From Psychrosphaera aestuarii (GTDB taxonomy: Bacteria > Pseudomonadota > Gammaproteobacteria > Enterobacterales > Alteromonadaceae), in assembly GCF_017948405.1 (NCBI RefSeq), contig NZ_CP072844.1:868001-932000 (forward strand): a DNA stretch of 64,000 nucleotides, given 5' to 3'. Shown in pieces: positions 44,135-53,403 of this stretch. A model generated the notes under the pieces. It made no database searches. It saw nothing but the letters and a program-made list of their open reading frames with translations, and had not been told where the DNA came from. Position numbers and translations under genes: made by a program. How positions within the stretch are numbered: the first letter of the stretch is position 1; every line of letters begins with the position of its first letter.

Positions 44135-44861
44135 AACAGTCATCATCTTTCTTCGAGACTTGCTTCCCGTTTTTATTTTGTTTGCTTATTTGCAAAGCTT
44201 ATACCCAGCGTTTTTTAAAATAAAAATGTCATCGGTTTGGAAAGGCTTGGGCGCCGCGCTCGTCGTTATATCAGTTAAGCCACTGCTTGAATTAAGCAAT
44301 GACTGGTTTGATGGCACTGGACCAGAGTGGGTATCAATCTGTTTAATTCTGGTTGTTGTGACGGGAATGTTGTTGCTTACCTCAGCTCTTAATCGTTACA
44401 GGCCTGCCGTTATTTGGACAACGATTATTTGTTTTACTGGCTTAAAGTTTTCTTCCTTTTTGCTGTACTTCTCCGTTGAAATGACCACATCTGATTCATT
44501 AGGCGCACTTATAGTAAGCAGTGTTATGGGACTGGGTATTTGTGTCAGTTTTTATATATTGTGGAGCTTTGTGTTAAATGAAGTCTATGGTTTTAAACCC
44601 GCTTTTGTTGGTGCTTGTATATCCATGTTTGTAGCAGGTCAAGCGGCAAAAGTAGTCAATCATCTACATCAAATTGACGCAATTTCTATTGGTTCAAATC
44701 GACTAGGAAGTGTAGAGCATTATATTTCTGAACAGTCGGAATTAGGACATATTCTTAAAGCATTAGTGGGTTTTGAGTCGGTACCGTCTCAACTTTTTAT
44801 AGTTGTATATGTGCTTACAGCCATCGCAGTTTTTACCAATTTTTATAGGAATAAAATATGA
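44127..44861 (+). CDS. FTR1-like polytopic membrane protein lacking REXXE
   Basis: A 244-residue inner-membrane protein with about six to seven helices. The first helix, IIFLRDLLPVFILFAYL, aligns in pattern with the FTR1 helix that normally carries REGLE, but here the acidic pair is replaced by RDLLP, and no second REXXE is seen. It is probably a diverged member of the iron-permease group. It sits between the cupredoxin and an outer-membrane-like protein with overlaps of eight and four bases, so they act together. Confidence 0.7.
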   Translation: MIKTVIIFLRDLLPVFILFAYLQSLYPAFFKIKMSSVWKGLGAALVVISVKPLLELSNDWFDGTGPEWVSICLILVVVTGMLLLTSALNRYRPAVIWTTIICFTGLKFSSFLLYFSVEMTTSDSLGALIVSSVMGLGICVSFYILWSFVLNEVYGFKPAFVGACISMFVAGQAAKVVNHLHQIDAISIGSNRLGSVEHYISEQSELGHILKALVGFESVPSQLFIVVYVLTAIAVFTNFYRNKI

Positions 44862-45556
44862 AACGCCTAGCAATATTACTCCTGCTAGTTAGCTTAACGT
44901 CGGGGAGCGTAATTGCTGACGGCATCGTGGTAGATAAAGTTTATCATCCCCTAGTATTGGCTAATGAACAGGAGTTTGAGTGGCGCTTTTTGTCAAGTCA
45001 AACAGAGCAACAGAATCGGTTGGCGCAACGCTTTGGTTATGGTCGAGCACTCAGTGATACAGTTGCTGCCGAGCTATATTTGATCGCAGAACGCGATGAC
45101 GTTGGCAACTTTCAATTTCAATCTTATGAGCTCGAAGTTCGTTGGATGTTAACTGAGCAAGGTCAATATTGGGCTGATTGGGGGGCGGTGTTCGAAATAG
45201 AACGTAATACCTTAGTGGGATCGTCAGAGTTAGCAACAGGGTTACTCTTCGAAAAGGAAATAGGCCGAAACAGTTTAACGTTAAATGCCATTTTGATATA
45301 TGAGTGGGGCGACGGCATAGAGGATGAATTTGAAACGGAATTTAGAGCACAATATCGTTATCGCTATATGGCAGAAGTACAACCATCGATAGAAGTTTAT
45401 GTTGGCGAAAACTATTTTGGAATCGGACCTGCTTTAATGGGTGTGCGCCGTTTTAATGGCCAAAAACAGTTAAAATGGGAAGTGGGCTTTATATCGGAGC
45501 TTAGTAATAACATTAAGGACCATAGTCTTCGATTTTCTCTCGAGTATGAATTTTAA
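44858..45556 (+). CDS. Unknown exported protein, probable outer-membrane strand-rich
   Basis: A 232-residue protein: signal peptide to about residue 20 (SGSVIADG), then alternating strands such as DTVAAELYLIAER and LRFSLEYEF at the C-terminus ending in Phe, the outer-membrane insertion signal. No family name recognised. It is the last gene of the 38614-45556 run and probably contributes the outer-membrane step of the cupredoxin/FTR1-like module. Confidence 0.75.
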   Translation: MKRLAILLLLVSLTSGSVIADGIVVDKVYHPLVLANEQEFEWRFLSSQTEQQNRLAQRFGYGRALSDTVAAELYLIAERDDVGNFQFQSYELEVRWMLTEQGQYWADWGAVFEIERNTLVGSSELATGLLFEKEIGRNSLTLNAILIYEWGDGIEDEFETEFRAQYRYRYMAEVQPSIEVYVGENYFGIGPALMGVRRFNGQKQLKWEVGFISELSNNIKDHSLRFSLEYEF

Positions 45557-45665
45557 ACGTTAGCATTTAATTTTAGAATAAACAGACAATTGCGCTAGTA
45601 AAACGAAGGCAATAAACCTAAACTGCCGATCCAATCTTCGGCCTCTATACTTTAACGATTAAACT

Positions 45666-46919
45666 ATGACTACCGCTATAATAATTCTTGCCATCATCGC
45701 ACTTCTTTTTGTTATTTTTGAAGAGGTTATTCATGTAGATAAAGCTAAATCAACATTGTTTATTGGAACCTTAAGTTGGATATTGGTTTATTTATTTCCG
45801 TTTCATGGTTCAAGTGCCGCTAACATTACAGAACAACTCAATGAGAATTTGCTAGAAATTGCGACATTGTGGTTATTTCTTATGTCAGCCATGACTTTTG
45901 TTGCTTATCTCAATAGCAAAGGCTTTATATCAAACTTAGTTCAGCGATTGTTACCCAAGCAGTTGTCAGAAAGAAAGTTCATGTTCTTACTTGGTTTTTT
46001 TGCCTTTATATTTAGTTCATTTGCCGATAACGTGACGGCCACTTTGGTTTCCGTTGCCGTCATTGCTTCTCTTCAAGTACCAGCAAGGCAAAGACTAAAA
46101 TACGCTACATTAATTATATTTGCGGTTAACAGTGGCGGTGTTTCCCTAATAACAGGTGATGTCACCACCTTGATGATCTTTTTAGATGGCAAGGTGAGTA
46201 TAGGCAACCTATTACTTCTCATTTTGCCATCATTAACAGCGGTGTTAGTTTTAGCCGCGTTATTATCACGAAATATGAGAGGGCAGTTAACCTTTGAAGG
46301 CAAGCATGAAGCTATCGAAGGTAAAGACAAGATCATTGCTGGTGTGTTTATTCTCACCATATTTAGCACATTATATTTAAATGCTGCATATCAAATCCCA
46401 CCAGTATTAACCTTTTTGTTTGGTTTAAGCTGTATGTTTTTAATAGGGCAATACTTGGTTCGTAAAACCAATAGAAATATTCTCAACTATATCCGCGAAA
46501 TTGAGTTTGATACCTTGTTATTTTTCTTAGGTGTTTTACTCATTGTGGGCATGCTAAAAGAAGTTGGTGTGTTGACGCAGTTAACAACTATCTATCAAGT
46601 GTTTGATACAAGTGTTGCAAACTACTTGCTAGGTTTACTATCGGCAGTGCTTGATAACGTACCACTAACAGCGGCTTTGTTAAAAGCCGATATACAGATG
46701 GATACAGCTAATTGGTTGGCACTTACTTATGCCACTGGAGTTGGTGGTTCGGTGTTAGTAATCGGTTCAGCTGCCGGCATCATTGCTATGAGCAAGGTCA
46801 AGGAACTCAACTTTATTAGCTACTTGTCCATGGCCGGTTATTTATTAGCAGCGTATACGATTGGTTACTGGCTGAGTTATGCAGTAACTAGTTTTTCGCT
46901 TGTTCGCTTTGGAATTTAA
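45666..46919 (+). CDS. nhaD: NhaD-type sodium:proton antiporter
   Basis: Na+/H+ (Li+) antiporter of the ion-transporter superfamily, 417 residues, 11-13 helices. It shows the family's paired re-entrant motifs: FSSFADNVTATLVSV (first half) and SAVLDNVPLTAALLKA (second half), and VNSGGVSLITGDVTTLM. Typical of marine and halotolerant bacteria. Monocistronic, 110 bases after the previous gene. Confidence 0.87.
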   Translation: MTTAIIILAIIALLFVIFEEVIHVDKAKSTLFIGTLSWILVYLFPFHGSSAANITEQLNENLLEIATLWLFLMSAMTFVAYLNSKGFISNLVQRLLPKQLSERKFMFLLGFFAFIFSSFADNVTATLVSVAVIASLQVPARQRLKYATLIIFAVNSGGVSLITGDVTTLMIFLDGKVSIGNLLLLILPSLTAVLVLAALLSRNMRGQLTFEGKHEAIEGKDKIIAGVFILTIFSTLYLNAAYQIPPVLTFLFGLSCMFLIGQYLVRKTNRNILNYIREIEFDTLLFFLGVLLIVGMLKEVGVLTQLTTIYQVFDTSVANYLLGLLSAVLDNVPLTAALLKADIQMDTANWLALTYATGVGGSVLVIGSAAGIIAMSKVKELNFISYLSMAGYLLAAYTIGYWLSYAVTSFSLVRFGI

Positions 46920-46982
46920 ATCGTCTTAAGCTTCCGTTAAGGAGGCCGCAATACAATTGCTCTACATTAAGTGGAGCAATTT

Positions 46983-48626
46983 ATGTCAAACTTTTTAAAA
47001 ACGAGCAGAAAGCTCGTCTTGTCGAGTAACCAAGTTTTATTACTTGTCGCGTGCTATTTTACATTAGTATTTAATTATCCATTTTTATCCCGCCTGGTTA
47101 AAGGAGGTTTGTCAGCTAACGACATTAGTTTCGTGTTTTTGCTGTCGTTACCTATCTTTTTAATGGCTTTAATTTCGCTGTTATTTTCGTTATTTATACC
47201 AACAAAAATAATGAAACCCATGCTTTTTCTATTGGTAATACTTTCATCCGTAATTTGGTTTGCTCAGGTCAATTATGGCATCGTTTTTGACTATTCTATG
47301 GTACAAAATGTATTTGAAACTGATAGTGCTGAGGCTTTTACATATTTAAATACAGCCGCTTTCGTTGAAGTGTTTGCTGTATCGTTTATACCGATTGTAT
47401 TTATATATCTGGTAAAAATAGAGCTCAATAGTTTTTGGCCGTCAATAAAATCGAGAGTGGGGTTAATACTAACTTCCTTTGTGGTATTGCTCGGAGTAGT
47501 TTATCCACAATACTCTGACTTTTCAGCCGTGGGGCGTAATAATCACGATGCAATTAATTATATTATCCCTTTTAAGCTGATCGATTCTAGCTACAAATAT
47601 ATCAGAGATAACTATGTATATCCGGCTATGCCATATAAGGTGCTAGACGAGTCCCCAGAACTATTAACCAATGCAAAACAGCTTACTATTTTAGTTGTGG
47701 GTGAAACGGCACGCGCTCAAAATTTTTCGTTAAATGGTTATAAAAAGCCAACCAATACTTTTACCAACAAATTAAACCTTACATCATTTAAACATGTCAC
47801 TTCTTGTGGAACTGCGACTGCTATTTCAGTACCTTGTATGTTTTCAAGATTAAATCACGATAGTTACGATAAACGGATTGCCGCAAATCAGCAAAACGTT
47901 TTAGATATTATACAAGCGGCGGGTGTATCGGTAACCTGGCTCGATAATAACAGCAGTTGTAAAGGGGTATGTGCGCGCATTACCTCTATAAAAGTTGATC
48001 CAACACAGGAGTCAGACTTGTGTGATGGCGAATATTGCTTCGATGAAATAATGATTAATTATTTAGACTCGATCATTGCTCAGATGCAATCCGACAACAA
48101 GCTTATTGTTCTTCATATGATTGGATCGCATGGGCCAACTTATTTTAGGCGTTATCCAGCTAGTCATGCGGTCTTTTTACCACATTGTAACCGTAGCGAT
48201 ATTCAAAACTGTACACAAGAGGAGCTACTAAACACCTACGACAATACGATTCGTTATACGGACTATGTACTCTCTTTGTTAATTAACCGACTAAAGAAGA
48301 TCTCAAATCAAAATGGTACGAACACGCAGCTACTGTATGTTTCTGACCATGGAGAATCGTTAGGAGAAAATGGTGTTTACTTACATGGTTTTCCCTATAC
48401 GCTAGCACCTGAAGACCAAACCCATATTCCAATGATATATTGGAATTCCCAACGTCTCGAACAACCCGAACAAACGTGCATAAAAGCGTTAGACAATAAA
48501 CCAGTTAGCCATGACGAACTGTTTGATAGTCTTCTAGGTTTAATGAAAGTGAAATCAAGCACCTATCAACAAAACCATGATATATTTTTGCCTTGCACAA
48601 GGAGAACTCAGTTGGTTGCGAGATGA
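46983..48626 (+). CDS. eptA: Lipid A phosphoethanolamine transferase (EptA family)
   Basis: Inner-membrane enzyme that decorates lipid A with phosphoethanolamine, lowering cationic-peptide binding. The 547-residue protein has about five N-terminal helices and a periplasmic sulfatase-fold domain with VVGETARAQNFSLNGY (metal Glu), SCGTATAISVPCMFS (catalytic Thr), HGPTYFRRYP and SDHGESLGENGVYLHG. Several Cys pairs match the usual disulfides. ATG 46983 is chosen because GTGGAG lies six bases upstream; the in-frame GTG of that site at 46971 is less likely. Confidence 0.88.
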   Translation: MSNFLKTSRKLVLSSNQVLLLVACYFTLVFNYPFLSRLVKGGLSANDISFVFLLSLPIFLMALISLLFSLFIPTKIMKPMLFLLVILSSVIWFAQVNYGIVFDYSMVQNVFETDSAEAFTYLNTAAFVEVFAVSFIPIVFIYLVKIELNSFWPSIKSRVGLILTSFVVLLGVVYPQYSDFSAVGRNNHDAINYIIPFKLIDSSYKYIRDNYVYPAMPYKVLDESPELLTNAKQLTILVVGETARAQNFSLNGYKKPTNTFTNKLNLTSFKHVTSCGTATAISVPCMFSRLNHDSYDKRIAANQQNVLDIIQAAGVSVTWLDNNSSCKGVCARITSIKVDPTQESDLCDGEYCFDEIMINYLDSIIAQMQSDNKLIVLHMIGSHGPTYFRRYPASHAVFLPHCNRSDIQNCTQEELLNTYDNTIRYTDYVLSLLINRLKKISNQNGTNTQLLYVSDHGESLGENGVYLHGFPYTLAPEDQTHIPMIYWNSQRLEQPEQTCIKALDNKPVSHDELFDSLLGLMKVKSSTYQQNHDIFLPCTRRTQLVAR

Positions 48627-48669
48627 ATAAGTACTCTCCAATCAGTGTTATGGCTAGTCATTCTTTTAT

Positions 48670-48732
48670 ATGCAGGCACGATACTATGATCCAGTTATAG
48701 GTCGTTTCTATTCGAATGATCCTGTTGTTTAG
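48670..48732 (+). pseudogene. RHS-repeat protein remnant
   Basis: The frame reads MQARYYDPVIGRFYSNDPVV then a stop: the highly conserved C-terminal core motif of RHS/YD-repeat proteins, cut off from any upstream core and without a toxin tip. No Shine-Dalgarno. It is a scar in the 242-base gap between eptA and glpQ. Confidence 0.8.
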
Positions 48733-48868
48733 ACTGCTGCCAACCCTAAAATGTCAGTGGATTTTTTTTTGTAATTAATAGTCCATGTAAGTATGCTAAA
48801 ACAGACAGTAAGCCGACACTATAGTTGATGGTGGAAAAGTCAGTTTAAAACATGTTTAAGGAAAATAA

Positions 48869-49966
48869 ATGAAAACGCTGCTAATCGTTATACTGCTGTC
48901 ACTATTCCCACTTTTGGTTGGCTGTACAGCTAATGGTGAACTTAAAAAGACTAAGCTTACAAATCAAAAAGTTGTTATAGCACACCGCGGTGCAAGTGGT
49001 TACTTACCTGAGCACACTATGGCTTCTAAGGCGATGGCTTACGCGATGAAGGTTGACTATATAGAGCAAGACTTAGTGATGACCAAAGATGATCATTTAG
49101 TTGTATTACATGATCATTACTTAGACCGAGTTACAAATGTGGCGGAAAAGTTTCCAAAACGGAGCCGACAGGATGGCCGCTATTACGTCATCGATTTCAC
49201 TCTGGCTGAAATTCAAACCCTTGATATGACAGAGGGCTTCTCGATAAAAGAGGGCGTGCTAGCCGCAAATTATCCAGACAGGTTTCCTATTTGGCAGTCT
49301 AAATTTAAAGTGCACACTTTTGCCGATGAAATTGAGTTAATCCAAGGCTTAAATAAAAGTACCGGTAAAAATGTTGGTTTATACCCTGAAATAAAGTCGC
49401 CTATATTTCACATATTAAATGGCAAAGATATTAGTAAAGCCGTGTTGCTTGAACTTAAAAAGTACGGCTACTCTAATCAAGATAGCAAGGTTTTTGTTCA
49501 AAGCTTTGATGCGAATGAGCTCATAAGAATTAAAATGGAATTGATGCCGGAGTTAGGTATCGACCTTAAGCTTGTGCAATTAATAGCGATGACGAGTTGG
49601 AAAGAAACCGTCAATATTAAAGATGGTGCTGCGAAGCCGTATAGTTATGATTGGATGCTCAAGCCTGAAAATATGAGCAAAATTGCTCAGTATGCAAATG
49701 GTATTGGTCCATGGAAACCTATGTTAATTACACAAAGTGAAAATAGTAAGTTTGCCAAGTCAAACGGGTTAACGGAAGCCGCACATAAGGCTGGCTTACT
49801 GGTTCACCCTTACACATTCCGTGCAGATAAGGGGGAGGTTCCAAAGTATGCCAAAGACTTCCCAACATTGTTACGATTCTTTTACTTTGAAATTGGTGTA
49901 GACGGTATTTTTACTGATTTTCCGGATAAAGCCGTGGATGTTTTATCTAGTGAGGCGCAAAACTAA
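48869..49966 (+). CDS. glpQ: Glycerophosphodiester phosphodiesterase (GlpQ-like lipoprotein)
   Basis: Hydrolyses glycerophosphodiesters to glycerol 3-phosphate. The 365-residue protein has a lipobox LVGC (Cys19) and the GDPD domain with catalytic IAHRGASGYLPEHT, then EQDLVMTKDDHLVVLHD, GLYPEIKSP and the C-terminal GVDGIFTDFPD. Periplasmic, membrane-anchored rather than free. AAGGAAAAT precedes the ATG. Confidence 0.9.
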   Translation: MKTLLIVILLSLFPLLVGCTANGELKKTKLTNQKVVIAHRGASGYLPEHTMASKAMAYAMKVDYIEQDLVMTKDDHLVVLHDHYLDRVTNVAEKFPKRSRQDGRYYVIDFTLAEIQTLDMTEGFSIKEGVLAANYPDRFPIWQSKFKVHTFADEIELIQGLNKSTGKNVGLYPEIKSPIFHILNGKDISKAVLLELKKYGYSNQDSKVFVQSFDANELIRIKMELMPELGIDLKLVQLIAMTSWKETVNIKDGAAKPYSYDWMLKPENMSKIAQYANGIGPWKPMLITQSENSKFAKSNGLTEAAHKAGLLVHPYTFRADKGEVPKYAKDFPTLLRFFYFEIGVDGIFTDFPDKAVDVLSSEAQN

Positions 49967-49990
49967 AATGCTCAAGCTAACAGCGAGTGC

Positions 49991-50455
49991 TTACTTGCAG
50001 TCACGGCACATTACAATATTGGCACGAGTGTACACTGGGTGTTGTCCTTGTGATGTTGTTTTAAAGCCGTATTTTTTGTAGAGTCCAATCGCGGTAGTTA
50101 GTTTAGTATTAGAGACAAGGTAAACTTGTTGTGCGTCTATTGCGGTGAGTTTTGCTAAGGCATATTCAATTAATTTTTTCCCATATCCCTTTCCTTGACT
50201 GTTTGGTGACACGGCCATGCGAGCTAACTCAAAAATACCATTGCCATTATTAAACAGTGCGCACACTCCTTTTACAACGCCATCATCAACTAGGCTAAAA
50301 ATGTAGCCACCATTAGTAATGACTTTCATAGGATCGCTTGCTAACTCTCGATCAACTTCTTCAATTTCAAAGTAATGTGATATCCACTCTTCGTTTAAGC
50401 GGATAAAGTCTTCTAATAGCTCTTGTCTATTTTCTAGTATTGTCACAGCGTTCAA
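49991..50455 (-). CDS. GNAT-family N-acetyltransferase
   Basis: A 154-residue acetyltransferase with the acetyl-CoA loop RMAVSPNSQGKGYGKKLI (motif A, Q/RxxGxG/A) and a C-terminal AIGLYKKYGFKT block. The substrate cannot be told. Convergent with glpQ. The 268 bases upstream (50456-50723) hold promoters only. Confidence 0.88.
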   Translation of the reverse strand: MNAVTILENRQELLEDFIRLNEEWISHYFEIEEVDRELASDPMKVITNGGYIFSLVDDGVVKGVCALFNNGNGIFELARMAVSPNSQGKGYGKKLIEYALAKLTAIDAQQVYLVSNTKLTTAIGLYKKYGFKTTSQGQHPVYTRANIVMCRDCK

Positions 50456-50723
50456 AACTTAATTACTCCATAGACGTAGATCTGATGAAAAGAGAGATAG
50501 TAGCTCTTTCTCGACGTGTTTTGAAATTTTGTTCACCACATATGTTGATGTATTAAGTAACGTTAATTAGAGTAGTAATCAATTAACCTTAATAAATAAA
50601 CGATTAGTCTCAGATAGATAGACTATTAGGTGAGATTAATTTATACAAAATAATAATAAGACACTTAAAAGAATATCGTTCGATAAGAAATGATCAATTT
50701 GGAATAGGAATCAATATACCGAT

Positions 50724-53249
50724 ATGAAGTTATTAAACAAAACTATGCTGGCCTTAAGCATCACCAGCTTTAGTGCCGCTGCGACGGTGCTGACACAAGC
50801 AGAGATTGACGCGCTAAGTAAGTCCAATACCAATGTTGCACCGGCTTACTCTTTGTTAGCAGCTGATAAAGCGGAAGACGCTGAAAAACCAGACGAAGCA
50901 GAAAAAGCAGACAAGAAAGATAAAAAAGACAAGAAAAAAAGTAAATTCAAAGATTATGCTGACATCGTCACAGACAAAGCCATAACGTCAAAAGGCATCT
51001 TTACCACTCACCTTGTTGATAACAAAGTTTACTTTGAAATCCCTGCTGCTGAGTTAGGTCGTGAGTTTGTATGGCAAGTTAAGACCTCAGGCACACAGCC
51101 TGGCAAAGGTCTAATTAGTGCCGACATTGGTCGCCAATATGTGGTTTTTGAGCGACATAATGACGACATATTATTACGTAGCCGCAATTACTCAGTAGTG
51201 TCTGAAGAAGGATCACGAGAATCTTTTGTGGTTAAAAAGGCTTCTATAGATGGCATTATTGCAAAGCTTCCAATTACGACTTTTTCTACAGATGACACAA
51301 AATCACCGGTTGTAGACATTACCAGCTTATACATGGGACAGCACAAAGAGCTTTTTCCAGCACCACGAGCGCCACGTAATCCAAAAGCACCAAAAGCACC
51401 GAATTTCAAACTGAATACAAAAACGTCTTTAATTACTAAAGTCAAAGCGTTTGAAAAAAATATTGAAGCAACCGTGTTAGCTCAATTCACAAGTGCAAAA
51501 GTGAATGACACTAAAGAGCTACGTCATTCAATCTTTGCATTGCCAGACACACCAATGAAACCGCGTTTTTATGACAAGCGAGTGGGTTACTTCACAGCGA
51601 ACTATTCTGACTATAGTTCAGATAAAAACAAATTAGACTCGTTCAGCTACATTAAGCGCTGGCGTTTAGAAAAGAAAAATCCAGAGCTAGAAGTAAGTGA
51701 GCCAATAGAGCCAATCGTTTGGTACATAGACCGTGGCACACCTGAGAAGTATGTTGAAGCTGTTAGAGAAGGCATTGAGTTTTGGCAATCGGCGTTTGAA
51801 CAAGCTGGCTTTAAAAACGGTATTGTTGCCAAAATGGCACCTAGCATGGAAGAAAATCCGGATTGGGATCCAGAAGATGCTCGTTTTTCTGTAATTCGTT
51901 GGATTCCATCAGGTATTCCAAACGCGCAAGGGCCACATGTTGCTGACCCTCGCTCAGGCGAAATTATTGAAGCCGACGTACGTATGTACCACAACGTAAT
52001 CAAGTTACTTGAAGGTTGGTACTTTGCTCAAGCGGGCGCAACCGACCCAAGAGCTAAAAAGCTTCCTTTACCAAACGATGTGATGAGTGACTTAGTTCGA
52101 TTTGTTGTTGCTCATGAAGTGGGTCATTCAATAGGTCTTCACCACAACTTTATTGGCAATAATTCTTACACGATTGATCAGCTCAGAGACCCTGAATTTG
52201 TAAAAGAATTTGGCGTTTCGGCTTCAATCATGGATTACGCCCGATTTAACTATGTAATACAACCAGAAGATGGTGTGTCACCAATTGATTATGATCCGGG
52301 TCCATACGACAAGTTTGCAATTGAATGGGGTTACAAAGAGTTTAAAGGCGACCTGACACCAAAAGAAGAATCGGTCTTGTTAAGTAAAATTGCAGACCGT
52401 CAGCTAAACGATGACCGACTTCGTTGGGATGCGTATTCTAAACCAAGCTATTTAGATCCTCGCATTTTAACCGAAGCAATTGGTGATGATCCTGTTGAAG
52501 CAACAAGACTAGGACAGAAAAACAAAAAGCGTATTTTAGAAAACCTAATCAACGCGACTAGTTTTGAACCCAACAAAGGCTATGACGAGTTAGACAACGC
52601 TTACAAAACGGTCATTCAACAACACGCTAGAGAGCTTGGGCATGTTGCTAAAGCGGTGGGCGGTGTGATGTATCGCAATGAGTTAACTCAGGATCATAAA
52701 GAAAAACAAGTATTTGAAATCTTCCCTAAGAAAAAACAAGAGCGTGCTGTTGAGTTTTTGATCGACAACGGTGTGAAGTTACCTGAGTTTTGGAACAACA
52801 AAGAGATTTTGAAACGTATTGGTCAGGATAAATTTGAACAATACGCTAGCTCCATCATTAGACAAGCCGTAGGTAGTCCGCTCGCAGCTCATCGCTTAGA
52901 TTCATTGATTAAGTTACAAGCGGCTGGTGAAGACGTGATGGATCCGGTAAAAACTGTTAATAAGTTTGTTGATGCGATATATGGCGACTTCAAATCTCGT
53001 CGTGCAAAGTCAGACCAATATACAATAATGCTACAAGACTACTTTGTGACAAAATTGCTAGCCGACATTTCATCAACTAAGTCTTCACCGACTTTGGTTG
53101 CAATGTTAAGAGGCATAGCTACTGAGTTAAAATCTGATCTAAACGCTGCTGCGAGAAAGCACGATGGTAAGTTACAAGGTTACCGTTATGCTGGCCTAGC
53201 CGCTCGACTCGAGGAAGGTTTGGAACCGAAAGTAACGGTTAAAAAATAG
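50724..53249 (+). CDS. Secreted zinc metalloprotease (DUF5117/DUF4953 type)
   Basis: An 841-residue exported protease. Signal peptide near residue 19 (FSAAATV), a Lys/Glu/Asp-rich linker at about 50-75, a DUF5117-like domain (GIFTTHLVDNKVYFEIP), then the gluzincin-type/metzincin-like site VAHEVGHSIGLHHNF with the third ligand pattern HEXXHxxGxxH, followed by a long helical C-terminal domain (FPKKKQERAVEFL region). Such proteins are frequent in marine heterotrophs that feed on protein. Followed by a terminator at 53364. Confidence 0.87.
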   Translation: MKLLNKTMLALSITSFSAAATVLTQAEIDALSKSNTNVAPAYSLLAADKAEDAEKPDEAEKADKKDKKDKKKSKFKDYADIVTDKAITSKGIFTTHLVDNKVYFEIPAAELGREFVWQVKTSGTQPGKGLISADIGRQYVVFERHNDDILLRSRNYSVVSEEGSRESFVVKKASIDGIIAKLPITTFSTDDTKSPVVDITSLYMGQHKELFPAPRAPRNPKAPKAPNFKLNTKTSLITKVKAFEKNIEATVLAQFTSAKVNDTKELRHSIFALPDTPMKPRFYDKRVGYFTANYSDYSSDKNKLDSFSYIKRWRLEKKNPELEVSEPIEPIVWYIDRGTPEKYVEAVREGIEFWQSAFEQAGFKNGIVAKMAPSMEENPDWDPEDARFSVIRWIPSGIPNAQGPHVADPRSGEIIEADVRMYHNVIKLLEGWYFAQAGATDPRAKKLPLPNDVMSDLVRFVVAHEVGHSIGLHHNFIGNNSYTIDQLRDPEFVKEFGVSASIMDYARFNYVIQPEDGVSPIDYDPGPYDKFAIEWGYKEFKGDLTPKEESVLLSKIADRQLNDDRLRWDAYSKPSYLDPRILTEAIGDDPVEATRLGQKNKKRILENLINATSFEPNKGYDELDNAYKTVIQQHARELGHVAKAVGGVMYRNELTQDHKEKQVFEIFPKKKQERAVEFLIDNGVKLPEFWNNKEILKRIGQDKFEQYASSIIRQAVGSPLAAHRLDSLIKLQAAGEDVMDPVKTVNKFVDAIYGDFKSRRAKSDQYTIMLQDYFVTKLLADISSTKSSPTLVAMLRGIATELKSDLNAAARKHDGKLQGYRYAGLAARLEEGLEPKVTVKK

Positions 53250-53363
53250 CGCTAACCAAACACATAGCACTTCGATTTACGTAGCAAGGTGCTCTGGTTA
53301 GTGGTCATGGTCTAAGCATTAAGCTATACGTTGAGCTTAACTTAACCAGGCTAATAGATTAAA

Positions 53364-53398
53364 AGAAACTTCGATTATTCGGAGTTTCTTTTTTTTGC
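53364..53398 (+). terminator. Intrinsic terminator after the zinc protease
   Basis: AGAAACTTCG pairs with CGGAGTTTCT (one T-G pair) around ATTATT, followed by eight T. It lies between the convergent protease and chemoreceptor genes. Confidence 0.88.
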
Positions 53399-53403
53399 AC
53401 CCA

